This document shows, piece by piece, positions 23,800-35,584 of a stretch of 64,000 nucleotides of DNA. The DNA is from Cyrtodaria siliqua (lineage: Eukaryota; Mollusca; Bivalvia; Adapedonta; Hiatellidae), in NCBI GenBank assembly GCA_037043455.1, contig JAWPHD010000137.1:496001-560000 (forward strand). The letters are read 5' to 3'. The position numbers and the translations under genes are program-made. The notes beneath the pieces were generated by a model. It was given only the letters and a program-made list of their open reading frames with translations. It was not told the DNA's origin and did no database searches. Position 1 is the stretch's first letter. The number at the start of each line of letters is the position of its first letter.

Positions 23800-25440
23800 G
23801 TGTTCACACATGCCCTTCCGTGCTTCCGTAGATAACCGTATGTATACATGTACACATACAGGCACTACATGTACACATACAAGCACATTTCTACCTTTAA
23901 GCGTTATTTATCCAGCTAGCTGTTTGAAGAGTGGTTGATGATGCCGCCAGGAGCGGATGGCGAATGCACACGTGACGCTTTGAAAAAATGAAAACGTCGA
24001 AACTAATTTGAACGGCGGAGGAGATTTGAGCCATTTTTGTTAAATTATTGTATGAGCCATACATACAAAATCATAAATTTTATATCAAAAGGTCCCTTAG
24101 ATATATGTCAAATTCCACCATATCGCATCACAGAAAACAAATATTTGTGTGTGTTTTTGTTTTCGTCGAAATAGTTTTTAGATTCATAGTGTGTCTCGTT
24201 ATCGTTTATAAGACTCATCTTTGGAATGTAACGGGGCGTAGCTAAAGTTATGTGATTGGTGCCGCGAGAACTACAGGTGCTAGTAATTTATAGGGGTTGG
24301 GGGCATGCCTCCGCTGGAAAACTTTCTATATATAGTGTGCTCTGGTGTTCATTTTAGAGGTGTTTTACGCAATTGTTTCTATAATGTTTCACAAGTATTT
24401 TCTTGCTCAATTCGTCCTCCCAACATTTATTTTGAATGTATTTATTTTATTTTTATTTTTATTATTTATGTTTTTTCCTGTTGTGATGCTTTGTATCACC
24501 AACGTTCATTTCAAATATGTCCATGTCTACTGTAAGCGAATCTCCCATCTGCTTATCAATTGCAATGCTTTTCCTTGCTTTTCCTTGCGAATACACTTGA
24601 CATGAGGCAAAAATGTTGCTAGCGGAGTTGGGGGAGGGGGTGGGGGTCGAAATATTTGCTTGCAATGTATTTTGATTCACCTATGCAACAAGAATCTAAG
24701 ACTGTTTTGCGTAACATTTACGGACAGTTCTCTAAAAAGGGAAAACATGTTCGTTTAATGTCCATGCATGTTGAATAAATGATGTCGTTTTGGTCGAAAT
24801 TCAGGGTGCGTCAACATTTATTTGGTTAACACCATTTTTCAAAAACTGTTCAGTTATATATGGCGGTCTGTTATCCTAACCGTGTTCCTGGCTTCTGTTA
24901 TCAGTTGTGTTACAATATCAACATTTTCATATCATATCACAACGGAAGTTGTTCCCCGATCGTGGTGTAACAGTATGGATATAGGCCACCGTGATACAGG
25001 TGTATTCATAACTCTAATGTCTATTGCGGGTAATAAGGTTAACATCAGAAAGAGACAGAAATACTGTCTGCCATGGCCCTAGCAGGTATATTCATTTTCG
25101 ATCTAGACACCAAAATAACAAGATGTAGAACCTAAGAATAATTGTACATATCAAATATGTAATAGTTTTAAAAGTGTCTCTTTCTTTAATAACAATAAGA
25201 CCTATAGTATGACAGTGGATCGAATCAGGACCCGGACACAGGCCCCCACCCCTCCCCTCCCCTACAGGAAAGAGAGAGAAGAAGAAATAGTGTTGTAGTA
25301 TATGTATATATAAATAGAAGGCTGGAAACTAATTTCACACTCGTTTTTTTTGGAATTTGTCTTTTACCTCTTTAATGGTCCGTGCGTAAATGTCACTCTG
25401 CGATTGGATCAGGTATATATTTTTCTTCGTTTCTGCAACA
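23800..25440. other. Stretch without recognisable genes
   Basis: Short frames only (the longest are 86 codons at 24345 and 24822, with no motif). A G-rich tract at 24628-24648 (three runs of five G) may form a quadruplex with neighbouring G runs. Confidence 0.4.
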
Positions 25441-25763
25441 GAAAACATATGGGGTCATTCAACTATTATTCTACTGTAATAAATTCACCCCACCCTAGAG
25501 GTCATTCTACTACAATAATAAATAAACCCTTTTCATGCGTCAACAATCTACGGATGGAGTCAACATTTTATAGAAGGGGGTCATTTTACTACATAGCAAA
25601 ATTACCGGGTGTGGGGGTGGAGGGGTGTGGAGTTTGGGGGGGGGGGGTCATTATTTTATGGGGGTCGATTTCTTTTCCTTACACCGGCATCAGGTTTAAT
25701 TTACATTATTTTATTATTTTAACGGTATTTTAATCATAGCTCTGCAAACAATTTAAAAACCAA

Positions 25764-25998
25764 ATCGTTTCCGTGGCCGAATTCCTAACGAAACCTTCGC
25801 CTCTCACCGTTGCGGGTTCGAATCCCACTGGGAGCTCGACTTGTAAGTGTGGAAGTGTCTATTCTTACGGATGACGGGAGGTTTACAGTACTGGTTCTAC
25901 CCAGGAAATGTGGGTGGTCTGCCTCCACCACAAACAATCGACCGTCATATATAACTGTACATGTGTTGAAAATTACGTAAAACACCATACAAAATAAA
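25764..25998 (+). mobile_element. tRNA-derived SINE (family B), full length
   Basis: The head carries GTGGCCGAATTCC (A box area) and GGGTTCGAATCCC (a perfect B box), like a tRNA-Ser/Leu-class gene with an altered acceptor. The body includes GTACTGGTTCTACCCAGGAA and the 3' end ACGTAAAACACCATACAAAA. It directly abuts a LINE RT scrap at 26000. Confidence 0.8.
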
Positions 25999-25999
25999 A

Positions 26000-26145
26000 A
26001 CCATCTTGAAAGGTCGTGGCCCCGTCGGGATCCATCCAGAACTTCTGGTAGAGTGCATAAATAGTGAAGCCTTTTACATTTCAGATGCGGCAAAAATACC
26101 ACAAGCCTGGAAAGAGGCAAATGTCACAACTATTTTCAATGGTCT
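26000..26145 (+). pseudogene. LINE reverse transcriptase scrap
   Basis: The frame KGRGPVGIHPELLVECINS, then IPQAWKEANVTTIF, matches the RT block that normally reads K-PGPDGIHP...IP..WK.A.VTPIFKKG. Only about 45 codons remain, with an indel in the middle; it runs directly into the 29-bp minisatellite. Confidence 0.6.
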
Positions 26146-26364
26146 CCCAGTTGGAAGTGCCAGTCGACTGGTCTACCAGTTAGAAGTTGTCCCAGTTAGA
26201 AGTGGTAGTCCACTGGTCTGCGAGTTAGAAGTTGACTGATCTCAAAGTTAGAGCTGTTAGTCAACTGGTATCACAGTTAGAAATGTTAGTAGAATGGTAT
26301 CTCAGTTATAAGATGACTGGTCTCCCAGATAGAATTGCTAGTCGATTGGTCGCCCAGTTGGAAG

Positions 26365-27180
26365 TGTTTAGTGCTGTGTGGCGGCCGTAAAAAGTCGCCC
26401 CGACTACAAATCAGTAGTGGTATTACTTAATGGTCCTTTGGGATCATCAATCCCAATTTGTATGGCTTTAAAGGGAACGTAGCGACACAGCCAAACAGCT
26501 CTTTTATTGAGAGTTCTGAAAAACTTGCAAAAAGGTGAAAGAATTATCAAAATCTGATGACAAACCAAAAAGATATGACCATTTGAAGGTTGTTCTAAAA
26601 TGGATATGGGAGCTGTCATTTTGAAAACTATGACATCATAATTCCGTTCCATATGACCATATATGGAATATTGTTAAATATCATTTAAAGCAAAGTAAAT
26701 CACTGCAAATGAATGCAAACTCCTTAACTGGTCATATAAAGCATTATTGCCATTAATTACATATTCTTCATACAGTTACTTTAATTTGTTCCCCTATAAA
26801 TGAGTAAATTCATATTTATCAATATTTCATATATGGTCATTTAGAACTGTGATGTCATAGCTCTAAAAATGGCGGCTTCCATATCCGTTTCAACAGAATC
26901 TTCAAACAATCATATCTTCTTTGTTTATCATCCGATTTTGATAATTCTTTGACCCTTTTCCAAGTTTTTCAGAATCCTCAATAATAAAGATTATTTGGCT
27001 GTGTCGCTATATTCCCTTTAAAGTAGAATATCGCTTAAGCCTGTGCTATGAGGCGTGAGAGGTGTTGCACTTCACATTACCCCTCATGAACAGACTCAAT
27101 AAAACCGAGTCTGCTACTTTTATCTCTTGTTTGTTGCTTGCAAGGGATCCACTTTTCAGTATTTGTTGACATTCACAATA
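26365..27180 (+). repeat. Dispersed repeat F, copy 1 (split by the TTAA MITE)
   Basis: Starts GGCGGCCGTAAAAAGTCGCC, ends CACTTTTCAGTATTTGTTG, and contains GACTCAATAAAACCGAGTC, a short hairpin. The MITE at 26472-27017 interrupts it. Function unknown. Confidence 0.75.
26472..27017. mobile_element. TTAA-flanked foldback MITE (piggyBac-like ends), copy 2
   Basis: This 546-bp copy is the same family as the one at 4885 and in the same orientation: AGGGAACGTAGCGACACAGC at the left, the complement ending ATATTCCCT at the right, TTAA at 26468-26471 and 27018-27021. It splits a dispersed repeat whose unoccupied sister at 27185-27430 reads GTCTTTAAAGTAGAATATCG, giving a direct empty-site comparison. 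Confidence 0.88.
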
Positions 27181-27184
27181 GCGT

Positions 27185-27430
27185 TTGTTTAGTGGTGTGT
27201 GCCGGCCGTAAAAAGTCGCCCCGACTACAAATCAGTAATGTTATTACTTACTGGTCCTTTGGTATCATCAAGCCCAATATTTGTGTCTTTAAAGTAGAAT
27301 ATCGCTAAAGGCGGTGCTAGGAGGCGTGAGAGGTATTGCACTGCACATTATCCCTCATGAACAGACTCAATAAAACCTGAGTCTCTGGTTTGTGTTTGTT
27401 GCTTCCAAGGGATCAACTTTTCAGTATTTA
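27185..27430 (+). repeat. Dispersed repeat F, copy 2 (unoccupied site)
   Basis: Uninterrupted copy of the repeat at 26365, in the same orientation and adjacent to it, which suggests a local duplication before the MITE landed. Confidence 0.75.
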
Positions 27431-28829
27431 TTGATTGGTCTCTGAGTTAGAAGTGCTAGCTGACTGGTCTCCGAGTTAGAAGTACATGTACTTGTAAACT
27501 GATCTCCCATTTAGAAGTTCTAGTTGACTGGAATCCCAGATAGAAATTGACTTATTTCCCAGTTAGAAGTTGACTGGTCTCCCATTTAGAAGTGCAAGTT
27601 GTCTGGTCTCTTATATCAAGATAGACTGGTCTACCAATTACAAGTGCTGTTTGAATGATCTCCCAAATAAAAATGCTAGTCGACTGGTCTTTCAGTAAGA
27701 AGTTGAATGGCCTACCAGTTAGAAATGCTAGTTGACTTGACTCCCAGTAAGAAGTGCGAGTCGACTGATCATCTCCCATATCAAGATAGACTGATCTCCC
27801 CAGTTAGAAATGCTAGTTGATTTTTCTCCCAGTTAGAAATGCAAGTTGACTGATCTCCCATTTCAAGATAGACTGATCTCCCCAGTTAGAAATGCTAGTT
27901 GATTTTTCTCCCAGTTAGAAGTGAAAGTTGACTGGTCTCCTATATCAAGATAATCTGGTCTTCCAGTTAGAAGTTGATTGGTCTCCCAGTTAGAAGTCGA
28001 CTGGTATCCCAGTTTGAAGTTGACTCATCTCCCAGTCAGAAGTGCTAGCTGACTAGCCTCACAATACATAGTGTTAGTTAAGTGTTATCTCAGTTAGAAG
28101 TGCTAGTTAACTGGTCTGTCCTCCCAATTAGAAATGCTAGTTTACTGGTCTCCTAGTTCGAAGTTGACTCATCTCCCAGTCAGAAGTGCTAGCTGACTAG
28201 CCTCACAATACATAGTGTTAGTTAAGTGTTATCTCAGTTAGAAGTGCTAGTTAACTGGTCTGTCCTCCCAGTTAGAAGTGCTAGTTGAATGGTCTGCAAG
28301 CAGGAAGTGCTAGTTGGCTGGTCTGCCAGTTAGAAGTGCTAGTCTACTGGTCCACCAGTTATAAGTGCTAGTTTACTTGTCTGCCAGTAGGGAAGTGCTA
28401 GTTGACTGGTCTGCCATTTATAAGTTCTAGTTGACTGGTCTGCCAGTTCGAAGTGCTAGTTGTCTGGTTTCAAAGTTAGAAAAGCTAGTTGACTGGTCTC
28501 CAAAATAGAAGTGCAAGCTGACTGGTCACACAGTTAGAAGTCCAAGTTGTCTGGTCTCCTAGATAGAAGTGCTAGTTGAATGGTTTCCCAGTTTAATAGA
28601 AGCTGACTGATCTCCCAGTCAGAAGTTGACTGGTCTTCAAGTTATAAATTGACTAGCTGGTCTCTGTTAGAAGCGCTAGTTGTATGATCGTCTAGTTCGA
28701 AGTGCTAGTTGAATGGTTCTCAATCAGATATTGGTTGACCGGTCTCCCAAATAGAAGTGCAAGTTAACTGGTCGCCCAGTTAGAAGTGCAAGTTGCCTGG
28801 ACTCCTAGTCAGAAATCGACTCGTCGTGG

Positions 28830-29275
28830 TGGACCCTTTTAAAGTTCGCCACTATGCTTTCCTCTTTAATTGTACGATGACCGGACAGGCTGTGGACCCT
28901 ATGATGACGCCTACCTAAAGCCAATTGGGACGGTGGCGTTTGATGTTTGTCTATGATCTTTCTTGTCGTGCCCTTAATGGTTTATTCTCTTGTTGCTCTG
29001 GCTTCTGCCAAGTCACTGAGTACTTTCATTGTGGCTTTCTAGGCTATTGTTTTGTTTTGTTTGTGTATCATATTTGCACGAGCATATTTTTGTTTTACTT
29101 ATATTGCCTATTGATGCTGCCTTGTTGGTTAGAGATTAGATCATGGCGAGGATTTCTTTATTTACACTGTCCTGTTTTAATGGGATGACAGTAGGGTAAG
29201 TGTGAGGTCTGGTGCAACCTAGAACCGGTTTGTCCTCCTTGAATGCTACTTTCCCTGTCCGATCTTTTTATATTT
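28830..29275 (+). repeat. Dispersed repeat D, copy 3, in a minisatellite
   Basis: Interrupts the 29-bp minisatellite. It matches copy 2 but has lost about 140 bases: ACCGGTTT is followed at once by GTCCTCCTTGAATGC. An extra 5' part (TGGTGGACCCTTTT onwards) is seen only here. Confidence 0.65.
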
Positions 29276-29624
29276 CTTGTCTCCCAGCAAAACGTCGACT
29301 GGTCTCCCAGTTAGAAGTAGACTGATCTCCCAGTATGAAGTTGACTGATATACCAGTTAGAAGAACAGTCCTTCATGTTAAAGTCGACTGTTCTCCAGTT
29401 TAGAAGACGAGTGATCGCCCAGTAAGAAGTTGACAGATCTGCTTGTTAGAAGTTGAATGCTTTTTCAGTTAGAAGTGCAAATTGACAGGTCTCCCAGTTA
29501 GAAGTTGATTGATCCCCCAGTTTGAAGTTAACTGGGAGACCAGTAGAAGTCGACTGGTCTCCCAGTTAGAAGCGCAAGTTGAATGGTTTCCCAGGTAGAA
29601 GTTTACTTGTCTCGTAATCTGTTA

Positions 29625-30055
29625 CACAGCTGGTATCACACTTTTTCTGATACACAGCTGGTACAAAACACCATCTGATACAAAGGTGATATCACATGTT
29701 ATCTGATATACAGTTGGTACCACACCTTGAACATCTGATACACAGATGGTGGCATACGTCATCTGATACACAGATGGTGGCATACGTCATCTGATACACA
29801 GCTGCGTCACACTACATCTGATGCACAGCTGGTACAAAACACCATCTGATACAAGGGTGATATCACATGTTAAATTATCTGATACACAGCTGGTACCACA
29901 CCTTGAACATCTGATACACAGCTGCGTCACACTACATCTGATGCACAGCTGGTACCACACGTCATCTGATACACAGAAGATGCCACACGTCATCTGATAC
30001 ACAGCTGGTACCACACGTCATCTGATACACAGCTGATACCACACGTCATCTCTCA
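29625..30055 (+). repeat. 28-bp minisatellite
   Basis: The unit CATCTGATACACAGCTGGTA plus CCACACGT is repeated about 15 times directly after the 29-bp array. A segment of ~130 bp recurs inside it. The 75-codon minus frame here is a repeat artefact. Confidence 0.9.
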
Positions 30056-30059
30056 TATA

Positions 30060-31600
30060 CCGAAGCCTGAGTCAAGCTATAAAGCATCTGATGATAGACT
30101 TAATGACATTTGTATTATGGAAGAAATCATTAAGAAGCATTTGCACAATTTTAAATTAAACAAGTCTCACATTCCAGAGCAAACTGGGTCATCTTTCCTA
30201 AGTGAAAATGAGTGGCTATATAGTTAAACCACTTTGTGAAAATGAGTGACTATATAGTTAAACCACTTTGTTTGAAGCTTGGTCAAATAACATGTGATTG
30301 CATAATAGCTAATGCCTCTCTCATATTTAAGATGAGATTTAAGTATGATCCTGCCAACTATATAGACCTATAATTTAACTTCCCAAGTGAAGTGTGTACA
30401 GTTTTGATCCAAAACTCAGACATTTTTAGAAAGTTTAGGGTTATTATGATTGCTTTTTTTCTCAAATATAGGTATGGTGACATATGTTTTTTCTTCATTA
30501 TCTTTAAATACACGATATCACAAACAATACAGAAGTTTAAAAAATATGGTTCATAGGAAATACACTTTTTTTCTCGATGTATGTTGTTTTTTGTTTTTTG
30601 TTACCAAAATCTGTCTCTTTTTTTCGAGTATATGCAAGACAATATAGGTAATATACCCTTTTATTTCCGCAAATATCATGTATCTTTCTTCATAGAGAAT
30701 AGGATCATATTTATTGAGCTAAAATAAAGATGAAGTAATTCGATTTTTTGTTTTTTGTTACTAAATTTCTTTTTTTGTGTGTGCCTAATTTAGGTTATAC
30801 TGAAATTATTGAAAATTTTCCAACATTGGAATATGGGGTCATATATTTATCTCAGAAATGAAGCTGGTGACGTATTATTTTTAAAGCTGAAATATGTTTA
30901 GGATAGAACGTTCTAGCGATGGACCAAATCTTTAAAAAAAAAGTTGTTCATAGGAAAATATATTAAAAAAATATGAAGAAACTGTAGGAAATGTCCATAG
31001 GAATATCTTTTTGTCTTCTTTTTTAAATTGAAGTTTATTTTTAATACACTTTAAGTTTGCATGGAAGCTATTCTTTAAGTTTGCATGGAAGCTATTCCCG
31101 CCTTGGAATGGTCAGTGGCAGAGGTTTAAACCAGGTTCTTGGGTGCACCAAATTAGCATTTAGTTTACGTCCCTGGCTTAAGCCACACTTTATTATATTG
31201 CTATAATTAATATTAGACAATTATACTTTTCTGGAGATATTCATATATGTTTTATAAGTATTTTGTTTAAATATCGTATGTTTGTACTGTATATGATATA
31301 TAGATCTATTCACAAATAAATCAATCAATGTCGATCCCATCAAGTGCGAAAAAACAGAAGTACGAATGGGCAATGATACGAAAATTGGTATAGGGTCGAA
31401 ACTTATGGAATTTCCTACAACAACAACAGTATGGCCGCGACATTCGAGAGTATTCATTTTGTTATCCCAACAAATCCATGAAAATTGCATAGGTCTCATG
31501 TGCATACAGCATTACAGGTGAGAGCACTGTTTCTGTAAATAATGCTGGTCCATTACATCTTATGTACATATTAATAATAACGTACAGTTGGTGCCACGCG
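30060..31600. other. AT-rich stretch without recognisable genes
   Basis: Two similar T-rich segments (TTTTTTGTTTTTTGTTAC at about 30588 and 30747) and short duplications (GTTTGCATGGAAGCTATTC, 31058 and 31080) are visible, plus the fragment of repeat D. No supported gene. Confidence 0.4.
31085..31165 (-). repeat. Dispersed repeat D, inverted fragment
   Basis: Only the core around CCGCCTTGGAATGGTCAGTG and TGGGTGCACCAAAT remains, in reverse orientation. Confidence 0.55.
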
Positions 31601-31796
31601 GATTACGACAAATCACACTCAGTGAGTCGGTCTCAACGCGGGGATTTTATCTTACCGCGGACACACTGATTTTGTCCCCGCGATCCGTGGACAGTACACT
31701 CAACCAGTGAAGTATTATTTACATCACTGACTCAACGCAGGGTCAATACATTTTGTCCACCGGGACACACATACCGAGATTGCCGGTCATCCGTCG

Positions 31797-33314
31797 GTGC
31801 ATAGAATTACCGGAATCCACCTATTTACCGGAATCCTACCGGAATCCACTTGAATTACCGGAATCCACCTTTTATAATTGATATATTTTAAAATATTGAT
31901 AGAATACATTAGTTATAGTATTAGAAGACTAAAGATAATGTACTAATAATGATATATACTTTATAAAATATGTTGTTTTTTATATATTTATTAGTTTTTT
32001 TTCGTATTTTATGAATTTTGCTAAAAAATAAATTGCTAATAAAATTTCATTTACGGATGATGATGTTGTTTGCATTAGTTTTTTACCTTTTTTACATGTG
32101 TCATAATAATAGATACAGTATAATTTTAGTGATATTGTTAAAAGGGCCTTGGTTATTGACAATTTTGAGATGTTCTTTCGAACAATATTGTTTGGCCCTT
32201 AAAAGGGCCTTTATAATGCATAAAGCATTTATATCTTGGTAGAAAATAAACATCTATGAATGACAGATGTCAATATTCTCATGCCACCTTCTTTGGCTCC
32301 AGGATGAACCATGTCTGCGTCATAATGGCGAGGGAACTTCAGTTTCTTCATGACATTGATGAAGTCTTCCTGCAACATTACTCGCAGCCTCTTGTTAACA
32401 CTGCGTCGCAAACTAACAATATTAGATGCAAAAGTCGATTATGAAATCAAGAATGAAGTAAATTATTTCATTTTTTTTAATTACTTTACAAAGGACACCG
32501 AAACCTTTAAGTGTGAGCAGGATGTTTTTAATAGCTCCTTGTGTGAACAAGCAATTAACAGTTTGATAGTAATTATTTTATAATTAGCAGCTGATTATTT
32601 GCTTCCATTAACAATGTCTTTACATTATGCTATTAATTAAAGATGTGTTATATATACATCAAAGACTACAGTCTGAACGCTTTGATTGTTGTTGTTTGGT
32701 TTATATAATTTTGAGTACTTTGAGAACTTTGAGTAGATTGAGTAAAATGAGAGATGTATATATACTTGAAACAAAATATTAATTTTATCTCATCTGTGTT
32801 ACAAAGCAATTTAAATCTCTGTGATATTCCTGGATTGTATTGAAGTTATTAATTTCTAATATGGCCAACTTGTCTAAGCAACGTGGTGCTCGGTTTCCGT
32901 GTGGATTTAGATCAAAAATGGTGGATTCCGGTAATTCAAAAGTCGTATTCCGGTATTTTTCGATAATTAAAGTCACAAAAACACATATTCATTAATATAT
33001 CCATTAATATATTACTTAATTAACTATACATTTACGTCAATTTAGATCATAAATAGTGGACTCCGGGGTAATTTAGATCAAAAATAGTGGATTCCGGTAA
33101 TTCAAAAGTCGTATTTCGGTATTTTTCGATAATTAAAGTCACAAAAACACATATTCATTAATATATTCATTAATATATTACTTAATTAACTATACATTTA
33201 CGTCAATTAAGATCATAAATAGTGGATTCCGGTAACTCTATGGTGGATTCCGGTAATTCAAGTGGATTCCGGTAGGATTCCGGTAAATAGGTGGATTCCG
33301 GTAATTCTATGCAC
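31797..33314. mobile_element. Element with perfect 73-bp terminal inverted repeats
   Basis: Positions 31797-31869 and 33242-33314 are exact reverse complements over 73 bases, starting GTGCATAGAATTACCGGAAT. The motif TACCGGAATCC occurs several times in each end and again inside. The direct repeat CCGGTCATCCGT flanks it (31783-31794, with two bases CG before the left end, and 33315-33326). The interior has two tandem ~150-bp units (about 32910-33230) and minus-strand frames of 60 and 63 codons (32411-32229, 32976-32785) that I do not recognise. Identical ends suggest recent activity or gene conversion. Long target repeats would fit a Mutator-like element, but the class is not proven. Confidence 0.75.
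32229..32411 (-). CDS. Unrecognised short ORF inside the 73-bp TIR element
   Basis: Sixty codons beginning MRRSVNKRLRVMLQEDFINV and continuing with Lys/His-rich sequence. The frame is open upstream of the ATG as well, so it may be part of a longer or spliced frame. No motif recognised; a transposase remnant is possible. Confidence 0.2.
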   Translation of the reverse strand: MRRSVNKRLRVMLQEDFINVMKKLKFPRHYDADMVHPGAKEGGMRILTSVIHRCLFSTKI

Positions 33315-33329
33315 CCGGTCATCCGTTTC

Positions 33330-34590
33330 GATTCGCACCCCGCGTAACGGTGTGAAATCGCAGACCATCGCCGGGATCGATGTAGATCATTTTACGCAGT
33401 TACAATTTCACGGGTACTAAACATTGACTCTAGCACATTTTGGAGATATATGAAAACGAGAGTCAATGACACTTCCTAGGTAGTGACAAGGATTAAAATG
33501 ACAAAATAAACTTGAGTTCAGATCGTTGTTTTTCATAATATAATTAATCCAACGATTTATTTCAAAAATCGGGGAATGCTATTCCAAAGTACATGTATGT
33601 CCAAGTTGCAAAAATATTACAAATTATTGTTTAATCTCACGCCTAGGTCTTTCAAAAGATTGGAAGGTGTGTGTGTTTTCTTTGACAGATCGCAATTTTT
33701 CGGTGCATATTCATAATTTTGCATTGCAGAGATGTTGAGATTTGATTTTATTTTCAGTAGGTGATAAAATTTGTGTTACTCGGTTTTTATCCTTAGGTTC
33801 TATAGTAAAATAAAAATCTTTGGCAGAGTAAAAAGACGACAATTTTCAAGATTTTGATTTTAAAAGATACATATATTGAATCAATTTGCATGAATGTGTA
33901 TGAAATATGCAGGGTTTTAAAATAATCACACTGTAAATACCTTAATTTTAACAGTAAACTTGGTTGAACATCAAGGATAAAGTCCGAGTATATCACCTAC
34001 CAGAATATATTGGTTATGTCTTATTTCTGATCATTGATTGGTCAGGTTTTTTGATGATGCCCTATCAAAATTATGAATTCTTATTTATTTATGAAAGTCA
34101 GCTGTTGTTTTAGTGGAGATGAAAAGCCTTCATATAATCATTTAGTACTCGGTGCTAATCTGGTTTATCAGAAAACAGAGAACAACGGATTTATCGCCAA
34201 TTTTCGGTAAAAGGTAGAGTCAACGAGCCGGAGCTAGGGTCGATGACGCGATGATTGCGTCACTGCTAGCAGAATTTTTTTTCAATTACAAGTCCCGATA
34301 CCTATTAATTGCCAAGGTACCATGCGACTGATCTTGTCGCCTGGATAAAATTAGTATACGTTTTATATCAGCCTGCTTTACCTGATTTCCGCAACACAAT
34401 GTCGTTTACGGTTAGAGAAAGGATTCAGCAATAGTATTCTACTTGTTTTGAATAGAATACTAACAGAATATTTAAGCACATATATTACAATTAATCATTT
34501 AACTACTAAGAAAACTATTGTCGATAATCGATATTTAAGAACAATATTGTTTGCCGCTACGAATAACTATGAGTGTAATTGGTCATAACA
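33330..34590. other. Stretch without recognisable genes
   Basis: AT-rich, no long frame, no tandem structure. GACGCGATGATTGCGTCA at 34244 is a short palindrome. Confidence 0.35.
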
Positions 34591-34594
34591 TATC

Positions 34595-34831
34595 TTATCC
34601 GACACCAAAAAATGTTGGCCCCATTTGAGCTTGCTCGTCTAACGACGCGACTTGTGAATTCAAAGTCTCGATCATCACTACCGTTCCTTTTGCCAATTTT
34701 GTCAATTTAGTAAAAACAATATTGCAAGGCCACTGACCTAAATGCGAGTTTCCTATTATTGCATCATTTATAAAAGCTGTGTACGTAAATCGTAAATGGA
34801 CTTTGGTGGCTACTACCTTACTAGTGCTCAT
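34595..34831 (-). CDS. Unrecognised 78-codon ORF
   Basis: Starts MSTSKVVATKVHLRFTYTAF. No domain recognised. Its first 33 bases are an inverted copy of the 34-bp minisatellite unit found at 36880-37310, so it may be repeat-derived rather than a gene. Confidence 0.2.
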   Translation of the reverse strand: MSTSKVVATKVHLRFTYTAFINDAIIGNSHLGQWPCNIVFTKLTKLAKGTVVMIETLNSQVASLDEQAQMGPTFFGVG

Positions 34832-34859
34832 GTACTTCCGTAGCTACTACAGAAAAATG

Positions 34860-35400
34860 GAGCTAGTTTGTTCACAAGGCTTAATAGGGGATATATAGCA
34901 AAACAAGTGCAATAACTCTGGTGTTACTAATCCAATCTGGCTGTTTTTTTAACTTTTCAGAGCTTGTATTGATATAAAGGCACTGGAAAAGTTTGGTAAA
35001 GATGAAATACAAAATGAATGTGCTCGAGTGTTCACAAGGATGAATACGGCATTCTTCCGTAATTCAAGGGGCCATAACTCTGGTGTTACTGATCCGATCT
35101 GGCTGGTTTCGTACTTGTCCGAGCTGTCATTGATATTAACAATATGTGCTAGTTTGGAATGATCGAATAATAAATGAAGGTGCTAGAGTGTTCTCAAGGC
35201 AGAATATGGCATTTTCAGCAAATCAAGGGCCTTAACTCCGGTTAAACTAATCCGATGTGGTTGGTTTTCGAACTTGCCAGAGCTTTCATTGGTATACATT
35301 TTATTCAATAATACAAAATACCCTGATAAATTTGGTAACGGTCAAATAATAAATGAAGGTGCTAGAATGTTCACAAAGCAAACGTTAACGGACGATGACG
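34860..35400 (-). repeat. Repeat family A (GAGTTATGGCCCTT), inverted block
   Basis: Three ~165-bp units in reverse orientation (CATAACTCTGGTGTTACTGA, ATCCGATCTGGCTGG). The block ends at a hairpin whose arms (35390-35430, 35465-35505) share ATCCCATAA / TTATGGGAT with GGCGAG. Confidence 0.75.
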
Positions 35401-35584
35401 ACGGAAACTCGCCATCCCATAAGCTGTAGGAAGTATCAGTCTGTTAGGGCATTCCGTTTGAATGATTATGGGATGGCGAGTTGTCCGTTTTCCGTCGTTA
35501 ATTATTTTTAATTAAAGAGACTCGCGGCAATCTTGAAGTGTTTGAAATGGGTGTCTCCATTTATATATTCAGTATCATTTTTAT

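Larger units (their letters stand above)
21178..25688. mobile_element. 4.5-kb segment bounded by ~200-bp inverted repeats
   Basis: The left end starts GCCGGTGTAAGGAAAAAAAT and the right end finishes with the complement (TTTCTTTTCCTTACACCGGC). Similarity continues inwards with indels (CGACCCCCATAAAA, AATTTGCTAT, AATGACYCCC and TTGACTCC) to about 21375 and 25490. Between them lie a dispersed repeat, two related ~180-bp units and an inverting minisatellite. No clear target duplication was found, so it may be one foldback transposon or two opposed copies of a shorter repeat. Confidence 0.5.
26140..29625 (+). repeat. 29-bp minisatellite, with insertions
   Basis: The unit GACTGGTCTCCCAGTTAGAA plus GTGCTAGTT is repeated in three blocks: 26140-26365, 27430-28830 and 29275-29625. 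Repeat F with the MITE, and repeat D, separate them. A ~160-bp segment within the array is itself duplicated (near 28010 and 28140), pointing to higher-order expansion. Confidence 0.9.

Noticed and set aside
25790..25835. tRNA-Ser/Leu-like gene
   Set aside because: The B box is perfect, but the body and 3' end are shared with the copy at 19912-20092, marking a SINE.
26006..26239. 77-codon plus-strand ORF as a gene
   Set aside because: Its first half is an RT scrap and its second half is translated minisatellite.
32160..32212. Histone-type 3' stem-loop (GGCCCTTAAAAGGGCC)
   Set aside because: The loop does not fit the histone consensus and no histone coding sequence is nearby; it is a simple palindrome inside a transposon-like element.
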